64,000 bases of DNA from Mariniblastus sp. (lineage in GTDB: Bacteria > Planctomycetota > Planctomycetia > Pirellulales > Pirellulaceae): NCBI GenBank assembly GCA_022447605.1, contig JAKVBG010000013.1:1-64000 (forward strand), read 5' to 3'. Below, piece after piece: positions 44,832 through 53,395 of this stretch. How positions within the stretch are numbered: position 1 is the first letter of the stretch; each line of letters opens with the position of its first letter. The notes beneath the pieces are model-generated. The model did not search any database. It had not been told where the DNA came from and was given only the letters and a program-made list of their open reading frames with translations. The position numbers and the translations under genes are program-made.

Positions 44832-46175
44832 CTACGGGTTATTTTCAAAACAGAACAGGTGCTTGTCACTCCGGATAATGATCTCGTCACCGACAATGGC
44901 CGGTGTGGCATCGACCGGTTCGCCCAGCTCATTGGCCGCAATGACTTCCATCTCGTCACCATGCTTTAACACCAGCGTGTTGCCGTTTCTGCCGGTGATG
45001 AAAATATGGTCATTGGCGGCCACCATGGAGGCGTACAACTCACGCATCCCCTCCAGGCGAACTTCGTCAATGATGGTTTCCCCCGTCTTGGCATCGACGG
45101 CCGTCATGACCGAGCTGCTTCCCTTGGTCGAGTAAATCTGTCCTTTGTAGAGGACACCTGTCGGCACGTAAGGCCCAATGTCGCGGCGTGCCCAGGTGAT
45201 TTTGTCCGTGTCGGTAATGTCACCCTGGCTATCGAGGGGGATCCCCATGGCGGCGTTGCCTCGAAACCCGGTCATGCAGATCACCATGTCATCGATCACC
45301 ATCGGGGTGGGGATCGGGTTGCCGGCCTGGCCACCGCATTCCCAGATCAGGTCGCCATTGGCAAGGTCATAGCTGCGGACCCGGTTGGTACCGTTGGTGA
45401 CAATCTGGACCTTATCGCCGAACTTGACAATCAGTGGCGTCGACCAGGTAGTCCGTTCATCACGGTCCTTTTTCCATTTCGTCTTGCCCGTTTTGGCATC
45501 CATGGCCTCGATAAAGGACTGACCCTCGTGGTCCCAGTTGACGACCAGTGTATCCCCGTACAGCGCGGGTGTGGCCCCTTCGCCGAACCCGTTGCGGGTC
45601 GACATGGTTCCCAGTTGTCGCTCCCACTTGACCTGGCCATCCATATCCAGGCAGAACAGGCCGAAAGAATTGAACGAAGCCCAAATATGTTTCCCGTCGG
45701 TGATCGGTGATCCGGAACTCTGCGTATTAGTCGAGTGACCACTTTCGTGGGGGACCGCTTCGTTGACCTTGGTCTGCCAGAGTGTCTTTCCCGTCTTGCG
45801 GTCGACACAGAGAACCAGGAACTCATGGATCTGGGTCGGTTTGGGTCTTCGCCGACCAAAACGGGACCGCCGTCCTTCTTCCGGCTCTGCCGGTTCTTCC
45901 TCTTCCGCCTCAGGTGCCTTGCGCTCGGTTTCGATGGCGGTCAGCAAGATGATCTTGTCACCCCAGACCACCGGGCTGGCCGAGCCCTTCCCCGGGATTT
46001 CGACCGACCATTTTGCCGACTCGGGCGTCCATTCGGTCGGGGGGTTGGCATGGATGGCCACCCCGTTGCCGGCTGGGCCACGAAACTGGGGCCAGTTCTG
46101 TTCGGTCTCGTCGACCAGCAGCGCGGTGCACGAAACGGTCCAACAGCTAGCGAAAATGGCAACGGGAAGCATCAT
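44832..46175 (-). CDS. PQQ-type beta-propeller protein (exported)
   Basis: A 447-residue protein, with an AGGAGAGG site before the ATG and a short signal-like N-terminus (LPVAIFASCWTVSCTALL). It opens NWPQFRGPAGNG, the common start of planctomycete PQQ-propellers, and has propeller blades such as LCVDRKTGKTLWQTK, FCLDMDGQVKWERQLG, IEAMDAKTGKTKWKK and MTAVDAKTGETII. An acidic/basic insertion of about 35 residues (EAEEEEPAEPEEGRRSRF) sits in an early blade. No catalytic set is evident. It is likely a periplasmic protein of the WD40/PQQ-like group that planctomycetes carry in many copies. Confidence 0.85.
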   Translation of the reverse strand: MMLPVAIFASCWTVSCTALLVDETEQNWPQFRGPAGNGVAIHANPPTEWTPESAKWSVEIPGKGSASPVVWGDKIILLTAIETERKAPEAEEEEPAEPEEGRRSRFGRRRPKPTQIHEFLVLCVDRKTGKTLWQTKVNEAVPHESGHSTNTQSSGSPITDGKHIWASFNSFGLFCLDMDGQVKWERQLGTMSTRNGFGEGATPALYGDTLVVNWDHEGQSFIEAMDAKTGKTKWKKDRDERTTWSTPLIVKFGDKVQIVTNGTNRVRSYDLANGDLIWECGGQAGNPIPTPMVIDDMVICMTGFRGNAAMGIPLDSQGDITDTDKITWARRDIGPYVPTGVLYKGQIYSTKGSSSVMTAVDAKTGETIIDEVRLEGMRELYASMVAANDHIFITGRNGNTLVLKHGDEMEVIAANELGEPVDATPAIVGDEIIIRSDKHLFCFENNP

Positions 46176-46737
46176 GGTTGAATCCTCTCCTGGTCAATCC
46201 AAATGGGAAACGGGGTAGCCTGTCAGGACAATTATTATCCTGCAGGGACCGATGCGACAACAGGCTACCAGCTGGCCAGACCGGACTGCTCTCGTGGGAC
46301 CGTTTGAAAAACGTGGAGAGTTTCCGGATGGAGGGCGACTGCAAAATCTTGGAAAGCCCCCTGAATCGGGTCGAAAACAGGCCTCTGCTCCGCTGAGGAG
46401 AAACCGTATTTGCCAGCACTCCTGACTGCTGGCAAACCGTGATGCATCGCGTGAATGCACCCCGAACGGCTGCTTCATGAACCGCCCAGCGGAGCCGTTG
46501 CCCGGTTTTTTCACATAAACGGGCTGTTTGTGTCGTGGTGGGGAGCGAAACCGTTTCTGTTGAGTCAGGCTTGCCGCCTGTGCCGGTTAGTCAACCTGGC
46601 CAGACTAGAACGTGCAGTGAGAACGATTTGGATGGATTTCGCCAGATCTGACGATGACACCAGTGACAAGCGTTCTGCGGGAATCCCCACGTACAACGCG
46701 CCCATACAATCCTATCGCTTTAACAAAGGAATTGAAA
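46176..46737. other. Divergent intergenic region with a hairpin
   Basis: 562 bases without a gene, between the propeller and the beta-barrel gene. It holds a perfect 10-bp inverted repeat (see the hairpin at 46409-46436) and must contain promoters for both sides. No clear RNA gene is visible. Confidence 0.5.
46409..46436. promoter_or_regulatory. Perfect hairpin/inverted repeat of unknown role
   Basis: TTTGCCAGCA pairs with TGCTGGCAAA across an 8-base loop. No T-run follows on either side, so it is not a terminator; an operator or leader hairpin is possible. Confidence 0.45.
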
Positions 46738-47754
46738 ATGTTGCGGTCCAGTTTTATTGTTTGCATTTTAACGGTTGCCATGGCTGGCTCAGCATGGGGC
46801 CAGGATGGTCAGACTCCCGATGCCAATGCGGGTTGTGATACGGCTGCATGTGACAGCGCATGTGACAGCGCTTGTGACAGCGCCTGTGATAACAAAGTTG
46901 GTGGTGCATTGCTCGGACGAATGAACAAGTGCGCTACGCTCAGCAAGCCACGCATCCTCCAAGCTTGTGATGCCAATGCTTGTGATTCAAATGGTGCCTG
47001 TGATGGCCGCGTTGGTCGTGGCGGATTGCTCCGAAACCGATGTCATTTCGATCTTCGTGTAACTCGTTGCGGTTGTGTTCTGCCTAAGTACACCAGCCTG
47101 TTCGTCGGTGGTACGACAACGCAGGGCTTTGACGGAGACGCCGGTCAAGCCGTCTTCCCAGTCGATGGTCAATTCGAAGACGGTTTCATCACTGGTTTTG
47201 CCAATGGTCGTTACCTGAATGACTGCTGGCGAATCGAATCGGAATGGGCTTGGCGTCGTAGCGAGGTACAGAACCCATATGACCCGAACGTATTGGGAAG
47301 TCCTACCGCAGTTACTCAAATCTATTCAGATGGCCCAGATGGTGACAAGGCGGCCTTGAACGTCTACTCTTGGACGGCCAACCTGTACCGTGACTTCGGT
47401 AACTCTCGCCTGCGTCCCTACATCGGCGTTGGTGGTGGTTTCAACCTGCAGGCCATGAACGGTCGACGTTGGAATGACCTTGACGATGTTGATGCCAGCT
47501 CGACTATGTTTGGTGTCAAGACTTGGGGTTTCGGTTACCAGGGAATCCTCGGTCTGTCTTACCAGACCAAGCGTTGCAACAACCTGTTTGTTGAATACCG
47601 TTACTACGGTACCAGCACTTCCAACCTGAACAAGGTTTCCGCTTTGAATGGCGATGTCTTCCCAGGAGGAACCATTGAAGCTGTTGCTACTCAGACGGAC
47701 GACTTCCAGGTTGACCAGAACATGATCGTCTTCGGTCTGCGAATCAATCGCTAG
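46738..47754 (+). CDS. Outer-membrane beta-barrel protein with Cys-repeat segment
   Basis: 338 residues. Start set by AAAGGA before the ATG and by the signal peptide (FIVCILTVAMAGSAWG). Residues about 30-115 are Cys-rich, with CDSACDSACDSACDN and later CDANACDSNGACDG and CGCVLP. After that comes an OmpA/OprF-like transmembrane barrel: YTSLFVGGTTTQGFDGD, LNVYSWTANLYRDF, LRPYIGVGGGFNLQAMNG, FGYQGILGLSYQTKRCNNLF and VEYRYYGTS, ending VFGLRINR with aromatic-ended strands. The Cys motifs may bind metal or form disulfides in the planctomycete envelope. An intrinsic terminator follows. Confidence 0.85.
   Translation: MLRSSFIVCILTVAMAGSAWGQDGQTPDANAGCDTAACDSACDSACDSACDNKVGGALLGRMNKCATLSKPRILQACDANACDSNGACDGRVGRGGLLRNRCHFDLRVTRCGCVLPKYTSLFVGGTTTQGFDGDAGQAVFPVDGQFEDGFITGFANGRYLNDCWRIESEWAWRRSEVQNPYDPNVLGSPTAVTQIYSDGPDGDKAALNVYSWTANLYRDFGNSRLRPYIGVGGGFNLQAMNGRRWNDLDDVDASSTMFGVKTWGFGYQGILGLSYQTKRCNNLFVEYRYYGTSTSNLNKVSALNGDVFPGGTIEAVATQTDDFQVDQNMIVFGLRINR
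46849..46884 (+). repeat. 12-bp tandem repeat (TGTGACAGCGCN), 3 copies, in-frame
   Basis: Three copies that differ only in the last base and code for the CDSA units of the Cys-rich segment; the array length could vary between strains. Confidence 0.9.
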
Positions 47755-47791
47755 GTTTGACTGAACGATTCAAGTTCGCTTGAAAGAACGT

Positions 47792-47827
47792 GCGACCAGG
47801 AGCCAATGGTTCCTGGTCGCTTTTTTT
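47792..47827 (+). terminator. Intrinsic terminator after the beta-barrel gene
   Basis: A perfect 10-bp stem (GCGACCAGGA with TCCTGGTCGC), a 9-base loop, and seven T. About 40 bases past the stop codon. Confidence 0.95.
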
Positions 47828-48116
47828 GTGCGCTCTGTTTTTTCGCGATTCAGGTTGGTTCAGCGTTCCCGTCGAATTGGTTTTGTTTTGCAATGTGACT
47901 TCAGCCAGACGGTTCAATCCGGTGGTGTTATCTGGCTTCTATGGAAGGGTGCACGCTTGCCTTTGAAGGTCGGATCACAGATGATTGCCTGAGGCGGCAG
48001 GCCTACGGTGCCTGCTGGCTCCGGTGCCTGCTGGCTCCAAATCTTCGGAAAACGGCTTGAATCAACGCTCTGAACGAGCAAGCAGGAATAGCAAACACGA
48101 ATCGATGAGGAATTTG

Positions 48117-49457
48117 ATGCGAGATCGACGACAGCCGGTAACTGCGCGGGGTATCAAACGAATGGCATGGCTCGCTCTGCTAGGATGTGCGTGGGCTGGC
48201 GTCGCAATTGGGGAAGACTGGCGTCAATGGCAGGGCCCGGGGCGGGATGGTGTCTGGCACGAGACGGGCACGATCGACAAATTTCCGGCCGACGGCCCCA
48301 AGGTGCTGTGGAGAGTGCCGTTGTCCAACGGTTTTTCCGGACCGGCCGTCTTTGAAAATCGTCTTTTCGTGACCGACTTTGTTAGCTCGGGGGGCGATGA
48401 CACTCCGGATCCTGGCAAGAAGAGCGAATTGTCGGGTCGAGAGCGGGTGCATTGTCTCGACAGTCGAACGGGCAAGCCATTGTGGGTTCATGAAGATGAA
48501 TGCGACTACAAAATTTCCTATCCGAATGGTCCGCGCGCAACGCCAACCGTCGATGGGGATCGAGTTTATACACTCGGTGCGGAAGGGCGTTTGAATTGCC
48601 TGAAGACAGACAATGGGGAAGTCGTCTGGACACGTGATCTGAAGAAAGATTACGAGATGGAACTGGCACCCCATTGGGGTTTTGCAGCCCACCCGCTGGT
48701 CGACGGTGATACGCTCTACTGCGTTGTGGGAGGAAAAGGGAGTGTGGCCGTTGCGTTTGACAAAATGACGGGTCAAGAGCGTTGGCGAGCGCTGGATGCT
48801 GCCAGTTCCGGCTATTGTCCTCCGACCATGATTGAGGCGGGGGGGACGAAGCAGCTTTTAATCTGGCACCCCGAGTCCTTAAACAGCTTGAACCCGGAGA
48901 CGGGCGACGTTTACTGGTCCGTTCCCATGAAGCCAGCTTATGAGATGTCGATCATTGCGCCCATTCACTACCAGGATTACTTGTACGCAGTTGCCCTGCA
49001 GGGAACATCGATGTTGCTGAAATTGTCCCCCGATACGCCGACTGCCACGGAAGTCTGGAATGGCAAAGGTGTCCACCCGGATCACAATCCCCCGTTAGTG
49101 GTCGAAGGCAACGCCTATGGAATTGATGTGAAAGGCCATTTGCGTTGTGTCGACTTAAAGTCGGGTGAGCGGCGTTGGGAGTCGCTGGCCACAGCCCCCC
49201 ATGGTCGGCCGGCCAGTTCCGCCACGGGATTCATGGTTCGTAACGGCGACAAGTTTTATGTAATGATCGAAACAGGCGATCTGTTGATCGCCAAGATGTC
49301 TCCCGCTGGTTACCAGGAATTGGATCGGGCCCACATCTTGGAGCCGACCAGCCGCACGGGTAACCGGAAGGTCGTCTGGAGCCACCCGGCCTTTGCCAAC
49401 CGGTGTATGTTTGCCCGCAATGACAAGGAGATTGTCTGCGTTTCACTGGCCAAGTAG
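48117..49457 (+). CDS. Exported PQQ-type beta-propeller protein
   Basis: 446 residues. The ATG is preceded by GAGGAA at five bases, which favours it over an ATG four codons earlier. The signal peptide is WLALLGCAWAGVAIG and the mature protein opens DWRQWQGPGRDGVWHETG, the usual planctomycete PQQ-propeller start. Blades include VHCLDSRTGKPLWVHE, LNCLKTDNGEVVWTRDL, AVAFDKMTGQERWRALD, LNPETGDVYWSVPM and LRCVDLKSGERRWESL. It is similar in build to the propeller genes at 36 and 45 kb. Function unknown, likely a periplasmic scaffold or a quinoprotein relative. Confidence 0.85.
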   Translation: MRDRRQPVTARGIKRMAWLALLGCAWAGVAIGEDWRQWQGPGRDGVWHETGTIDKFPADGPKVLWRVPLSNGFSGPAVFENRLFVTDFVSSGGDDTPDPGKKSELSGRERVHCLDSRTGKPLWVHEDECDYKISYPNGPRATPTVDGDRVYTLGAEGRLNCLKTDNGEVVWTRDLKKDYEMELAPHWGFAAHPLVDGDTLYCVVGGKGSVAVAFDKMTGQERWRALDAASSGYCPPTMIEAGGTKQLLIWHPESLNSLNPETGDVYWSVPMKPAYEMSIIAPIHYQDYLYAVALQGTSMLLKLSPDTPTATEVWNGKGVHPDHNPPLVVEGNAYGIDVKGHLRCVDLKSGERRWESLATAPHGRPASSATGFMVRNGDKFYVMIETGDLLIAKMSPAGYQELDRAHILEPTSRTGNRKVVWSHPAFANRCMFARNDKEIVCVSLAK

Positions 49458-49546
49458 TGGGGAGTGGCCGTGTGAGCCTGGCTGCCGATGCGGGGCAGGT
49501 TACGTATCCAGGGCAAGCGATTGCAGGTATGTCAGCGGCTCCCTTT

Positions 49547-50533
49547 TCAGTTTTGGGAACCGTTGAGCTCAGCCAGTAATTTTCGCCAGGCTGCGAGCTC
49601 CGAACGAGGGGCAAACCGTGGCTTCAGCCGGCGTGTTGCTTCCAGCAGTTTCCGGTAAAAACCAGGATCGCTTTCCGATCGTTCGAGCAATCGGGCCAGT
49701 TTCCGGCGGTCACCTACCGGGAACAAACCGGGGTAATCGTTGCCCAGCATGCCACAGGTCGTGGAGATCCGGGTCGAGAGAATGGGGACGTCGTTCAGGA
49801 TTGCCTCGGCAAAAACACTCGGGCCCCCTTCCGATCGGGAGGTCAACACGAGCAGTCGGCTACGTGCAATCCGCCGCCTGGCTTGCCAGTGGGCAACCCC
49901 GCCCTCCCACCGGTACCGGGGATTGGTTGCTGATTCCTGTTCCGCCCGAACGGCATACGATTCGCTCAGGGCAAACCCGATATGGTTGATTTGGATACGG
50001 GACGAAGCGGGTATCAGGCGCGCCGCCCGGGCTGCCAGGAAAGGGTCTTTTTCGGCTCGCAAATGACCGGCCACAACGACTTCGAAACAACGGGTCAACC
50101 GCCGCGGCCGTGGCCGCAGGGTTGTGGCCGATTGAAAGATGGTTCGACACTTGCCTTGGACGGAACGGGGCAGTTGCTGGCGGGCCTTTTCCTGCAGCAG
50201 GACGATTCGGTCTGCTGCACGCAATGATTGTTGCGCCGATCGGTAACCGGGTGACCGGGCAGATTGCAAATTGCGGTTCAGGTCGGTTCCGGTCAGACCG
50301 ACGATGATCGGTCTTTGGGGGAACCGGGCCGCAAACTGGCTGACGGATTTGGCGCTGCGAAACGCGTGCAGGGCCACCAGGCAGTCGTGGGCGGTATCTC
50401 GGTTTCTCTGAAAGTGAGCCGTCACCCGCACCTGGTGTCCCAGTTGCCGCAACATATGGGCCCACCGCCTGGCAGTGACCTGGTTGCCCAGTGGAGTCTT
50501 TCCGGTTCCAGGGGTCACAATCAGAATCTGCAT
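49547..50533 (-). CDS. SenB-like glycosyltransferase (selenosugar synthase homologue)
   Basis: A GT-B fold protein of 328 residues whose sequence follows the TIGR04348/SenB pattern: MQILIVTPGTGK, GNQVTARRWAHMLRQLGHQV, CLVALHAFRSAKSVSQF, RPIIVGLTGTDLNRNL and ADRIVLLQEKARQQLP. SenB makes the selenosugar from UDP-GlcNAc and selenophosphate in selenoneine synthesis. The SenA and SenC partners are not in the window, so either they lie elsewhere or this homologue has another role. I start at MQILIV, as in the family; the frame extends 30 codons further. The gene downstream of it in the window is convergent and unrelated. Confidence 0.8.
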   Translation of the reverse strand: MQILIVTPGTGKTPLGNQVTARRWAHMLRQLGHQVRVTAHFQRNRDTAHDCLVALHAFRSAKSVSQFAARFPQRPIIVGLTGTDLNRNLQSARSPGYRSAQQSLRAADRIVLLQEKARQQLPRSVQGKCRTIFQSATTLRPRPRRLTRCFEVVVAGHLRAEKDPFLAARAARLIPASSRIQINHIGFALSESYAVRAEQESATNPRYRWEGGVAHWQARRRIARSRLLVLTSRSEGGPSVFAEAILNDVPILSTRISTTCGMLGNDYPGLFPVGDRRKLARLLERSESDPGFYRKLLEATRRLKPRFAPRSELAAWRKLLAELNGSQN

Positions 50534-50705
50534 AACGGATCGATCCCGGAGAGGATAGGGTGGACGGGCTGGTGGTTCCGTCCGCGACACGGGCCAAGTA
50601 GAAACCTTCGCGTCGCGGGACAATCCAGTCTAACCGATCCGTTTGCTTGGCGCAGAGAACCGTATCTCCGTTTCTGAAAAACGGTCGGATCACGGGCCGT
50701 AGGAG

Positions 50706-51650
50706 CTAGGCCGCTCGCCGTTCGGCCGTACCGGGGATTGATTCGGGCAGGGCCGTTTCTCGCCACGATTCGGTATGCTTGATAATCGCCAGGTGCCGGC
50801 GAAACGACTGGTCGGCAGATCGATCCCGCTGAGACGTCAAGCGCTGCAGGCCGTGACGCAGTCGCCAGCTTTGCAGGGGAGACCGGGCCATATCGAGCAG
50901 GGTTCGGGCCCAGCGTGAAGATCGACCCTGGCGGCCGTAGCGATACAGGGAACGCTCGGCGGTGGTACCGTGGGGCTGGCGCGATTCCGCCTGGACCCGG
51001 GACTCTCGGTCTACCGTGGCCACAATTTCGCTGCAGAGCTGGTTGGAGAAACCGAGGGCTTGCAGACTGAGTGCCAATTCGACGTCCAGGTAGATATCTT
51101 CGGTCAGGCAACCGAGCCGACCGATGGCACTGATGATCGATCGGCGGTAGATCCCGAAATGACTACTCGGGCCGAGCGGTGTCAGGCGTTGCAGTGATCG
51201 GCCATATAGTTTTTGACCACAGCCCAGCAGTTGTCGTGTTCCCGCTGCGTCCGCGTCCACGCCGGCGACCGTGATTCGGGCCGGTTGGGATGACGGCACG
51301 ATCAAGGGTGTCAGGCTGCCCGTTTGCGGGTTCTCAAAGGCCTGTTCTACCGGGTGCTCCCACCCTTCGTCCAACTCGACACCCGGGCGAATCAGGACGA
51401 TCCACTCCCCGCTGGAGGCGGTCACTGCCAGGTCAAACTGGTTGGCCAGACTGGAACTGCTTTCGACGATCCAGTCAACCTCGGAACCGAGCCCATGCGG
51501 GTCCTGATAACTGCCGTCGTGAACCACCAGGATCTGCGCTTGATGGGGGCGCGATCGAAGGACCGAGGCCAACGTATCCTCAAACCGTTGTACCTCGTTT
51601 TCAGTCTGGTTGTCCCAGTCGACGGGAATTACGATTGAAAACCGGTTCAT
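50706..51650 (-). CDS. GT2-like glycosyltransferase
   Basis: A GT-A fold protein of about 314 residues. FSIVIPVDWDNQTENEVQRF and ILVVHDGSYQDPHGLGSEVD form the nucleotide-sugar site, with VVHDGS in place of the usual VDDGS. DLAVTASSGEWIVLIRPGVE stands for the DxD region without a clear DxD, so metal use may be changed. GPSSHFGIYRRSIISAIG and LGCLTEDIYLDVELALSLQA resemble the acceptor region with the ED pair. It is upstream of the SenB-like gene on the same strand, 172 bases away. Product unknown. An ATG six codons upstream is possible. Confidence 0.7.
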   Translation of the reverse strand: MNRFSIVIPVDWDNQTENEVQRFEDTLASVLRSRPHQAQILVVHDGSYQDPHGLGSEVDWIVESSSSLANQFDLAVTASSGEWIVLIRPGVELDEGWEHPVEQAFENPQTGSLTPLIVPSSQPARITVAGVDADAAGTRQLLGCGQKLYGRSLQRLTPLGPSSHFGIYRRSIISAIGRLGCLTEDIYLDVELALSLQALGFSNQLCSEIVATVDRESRVQAESRQPHGTTAERSLYRYGRQGRSSRWARTLLDMARSPLQSWRLRHGLQRLTSQRDRSADQSFRRHLAIIKHTESWRETALPESIPGTAERRAA

Positions 51651-51707
51651 AGTAGGGCACCCGTTCATACAACCTCAAAAACGGTGGCCAGACTGTTCGT
51701 CGAATCC

Positions 51708-51737
51708 TTGACAGCTGGCATCCTGTGCGAATATAGG
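51708..51737 (+). promoter_or_regulatory. Candidate promoter for thyA
   Basis: TTGACA, an 18-base spacer and TATAGG, about 190 bases before the thyA start. Consensus reading only. Confidence 0.45.
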
Positions 51738-51927
51738 CATCGCGTACGAAACAGATTTCGGCCGTCTCTGCTGTCAGGTTGACCTATTTTGAACGGTTGT
51801 CGAATGTTCAGTTGTGGCGGCAAAATTTCCGCCAATTCGACTGATTTTATTCAAGTATCTGCGGTTCTTTCCCAGCTCTGACTGACGGGTGATTGCCCAA
51901 TCGGGGCGAAACTCATAAAACCAAGGG

Positions 51928-52722
51928 ATGAGACAATATCTGCAACTCCTGGACCATATTCTTGCCGATGGGACCACCAAATCAGATCGGACAGGGACCG
52001 GTACACTCAGTGTTTTCGGTTACCAAATGAGGTTTGATCTATCGGAAGGTTTCCCGATGGTGACGACCAAAAAACTGCATTTCAAGAGCATTGCCTACGA
52101 GTTGTTGTGGTTTCTCAGAGGAGATACCAACATTCGTTTCCTGCAGGACCATGGGGTCCGAATCTGGAATGAATGGGCCGATGAAGAGGGAGAACTGGGC
52201 CCGGTTTACGGTTCCCAATGGCGGTCCTGGAAGGGCGCTGACGGCACCACGGTCGATCAGATCAGTCAGGTCGTGGAACAGATTCAAACGAATCCCTCTT
52301 CCCGGCGGTTGATTGTCAGCGCATGGAACGTGGCCGAAATTCCCAAGATGAAATTACCCCCCTGCCACGCTTTTTTCCAGTTTTATGTTTCCCAGGGACG
52401 TTTGTCTTGCCAACTGTATCAACGGAGCGCGGACGTTTTCCTGGGGGTGCCATTCAACATTGCATCGTATGCACTGCTGACGATGATGATGGCCCAGGCC
52501 TGCGGTTTGCAACCGGGTGATTTTGTCCATACGCTGGGGGATGCCCATCTCTATGAGAACCATCTTGACCAGGCGCGCCTGCAACTCAGTCGAGAACCGT
52601 ATCCCTTGCCAACCCTCGAGTTGAACCCTGAAATCAAATCGATTTTTGATTTTGATTACGCCGACCTGAAGTTGCTCAATTATACCGCCCATCCCCATAT
52701 CAAAGCGGCGGTTGCCGTCTAG
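51928..52722 (+). CDS. thyA: Thymidylate synthase
   Basis: A 264-residue ThyA (the E. coli length). The catalytic Cys is C146 in [31 protein letters not shown] binds the nucleotide phosphate, [11 protein letters not shown] and [20 protein letters not shown] are folate/dUMP-site blocks, and [12 protein letters not shown] ends the core. It methylates dUMP to dTMP with methylene-tetrahydrofolate, producing dihydrofolate. folA lies 80 bases downstream, so the two are likely one unit, as in many bacteria. Confidence 0.97.
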   Translation: MRQYLQLLDHILADGTTKSDRTGTGTLSVFGYQMRFDLSEGFPMVTTKKLHFKSIAYELLWFLRGDTNIRFLQDHGVRIWNEWADEEGELGPVYGSQWRSWKGADGTTVDQISQVVEQIQTNPSSRRLIVSAWNVAEIPKMKLPPCHAFFQFYVSQGRLSCQLYQRSADVFLGVPFNIASYALLTMMMAQACGLQPGDFVHTLGDAHLYENHLDQARLQLSREPYPLPTLELNPEIKSIFDFDYADLKLLNYTAHPHIKAAVAV

Positions 52723-52802
52723 TTCGACTTGGCCATGATGTTAACGCTTAGCCCAACCTGGTTCAGCAGGTCTTCCACCATGCCCTGCAGGATGAGTCGT
52801 TC

Positions 52803-53297
52803 ATGAAAACGGTATCGTTGATCGTGGCGGCCAGTGAAAACGGCGTGATTGGCCAGGCTGGCGATTTGCCGTGGCGTTTGTCAGCTGATCTGCAACGCTT
52901 CAAGCAATTGACGATGGGGCACGCCATCATTATGGGGCGGAAGACTTTCGAGTCGATCGGTCGTCTGTTACCGGGGCGAACCACCATCATTGTGACGCGT
53001 CAGGCGGGTTATGAATTTCCTGGCGCCCTGGTTGCGGGCAGCATTTCGGAGGCGATCGAGATGTCGGCCAGCGACCCTTCCCCTTTCATTACTGGTGGGG
53101 CGGAGATTTACCGCCTCGCTCTGGATCGGGTCGACCGGATCTACCTGACCCGGATTCACGCCGAGGTTGAGGGGGATACGTACCTGTCGGGGATCGACTG
53201 GGGTGAATGGAAGCAGGTCGAATCGGAAGCCCATTATGCGGATGATCGGAATCAGTTCGATTTCACGTTTGAGGTATATGCCAGAATTACGGCGTAA
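52803..53297 (+). CDS. folA: Dihydrofolate reductase
   Basis: A 164-residue DHFR that regenerates tetrahydrofolate with NADPH after thymidylate synthesis. VSLIVAASENGVIGQAGDLPW and RLSADLQRFKQLTMGHAIIM hold the NADPH and folate sites, with the catalytic acid at D29. GRKTFESIGRLLPGRTTII and FITGGAEIYRLAL complete the signature. An AGGATGAG site is upstream. Direct functional partner of thyA. Confidence 0.96.
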   Translation: MKTVSLIVAASENGVIGQAGDLPWRLSADLQRFKQLTMGHAIIMGRKTFESIGRLLPGRTTIIVTRQAGYEFPGALVAGSISEAIEMSASDPSPFITGGAEIYRLALDRVDRIYLTRIHAEVEGDTYLSGIDWGEWKQVESEAHYADDRNQFDFTFEVYARITA

Positions 53298-53395
53298 ATT
53301 GAGTTCGCAACACCGTCAGGCCGGTTTGGTTTGAGCTACAATATGGGTTGAACATCCCTTCGACCTACACCTTGTACACCTTGAGGCCTGATCTG

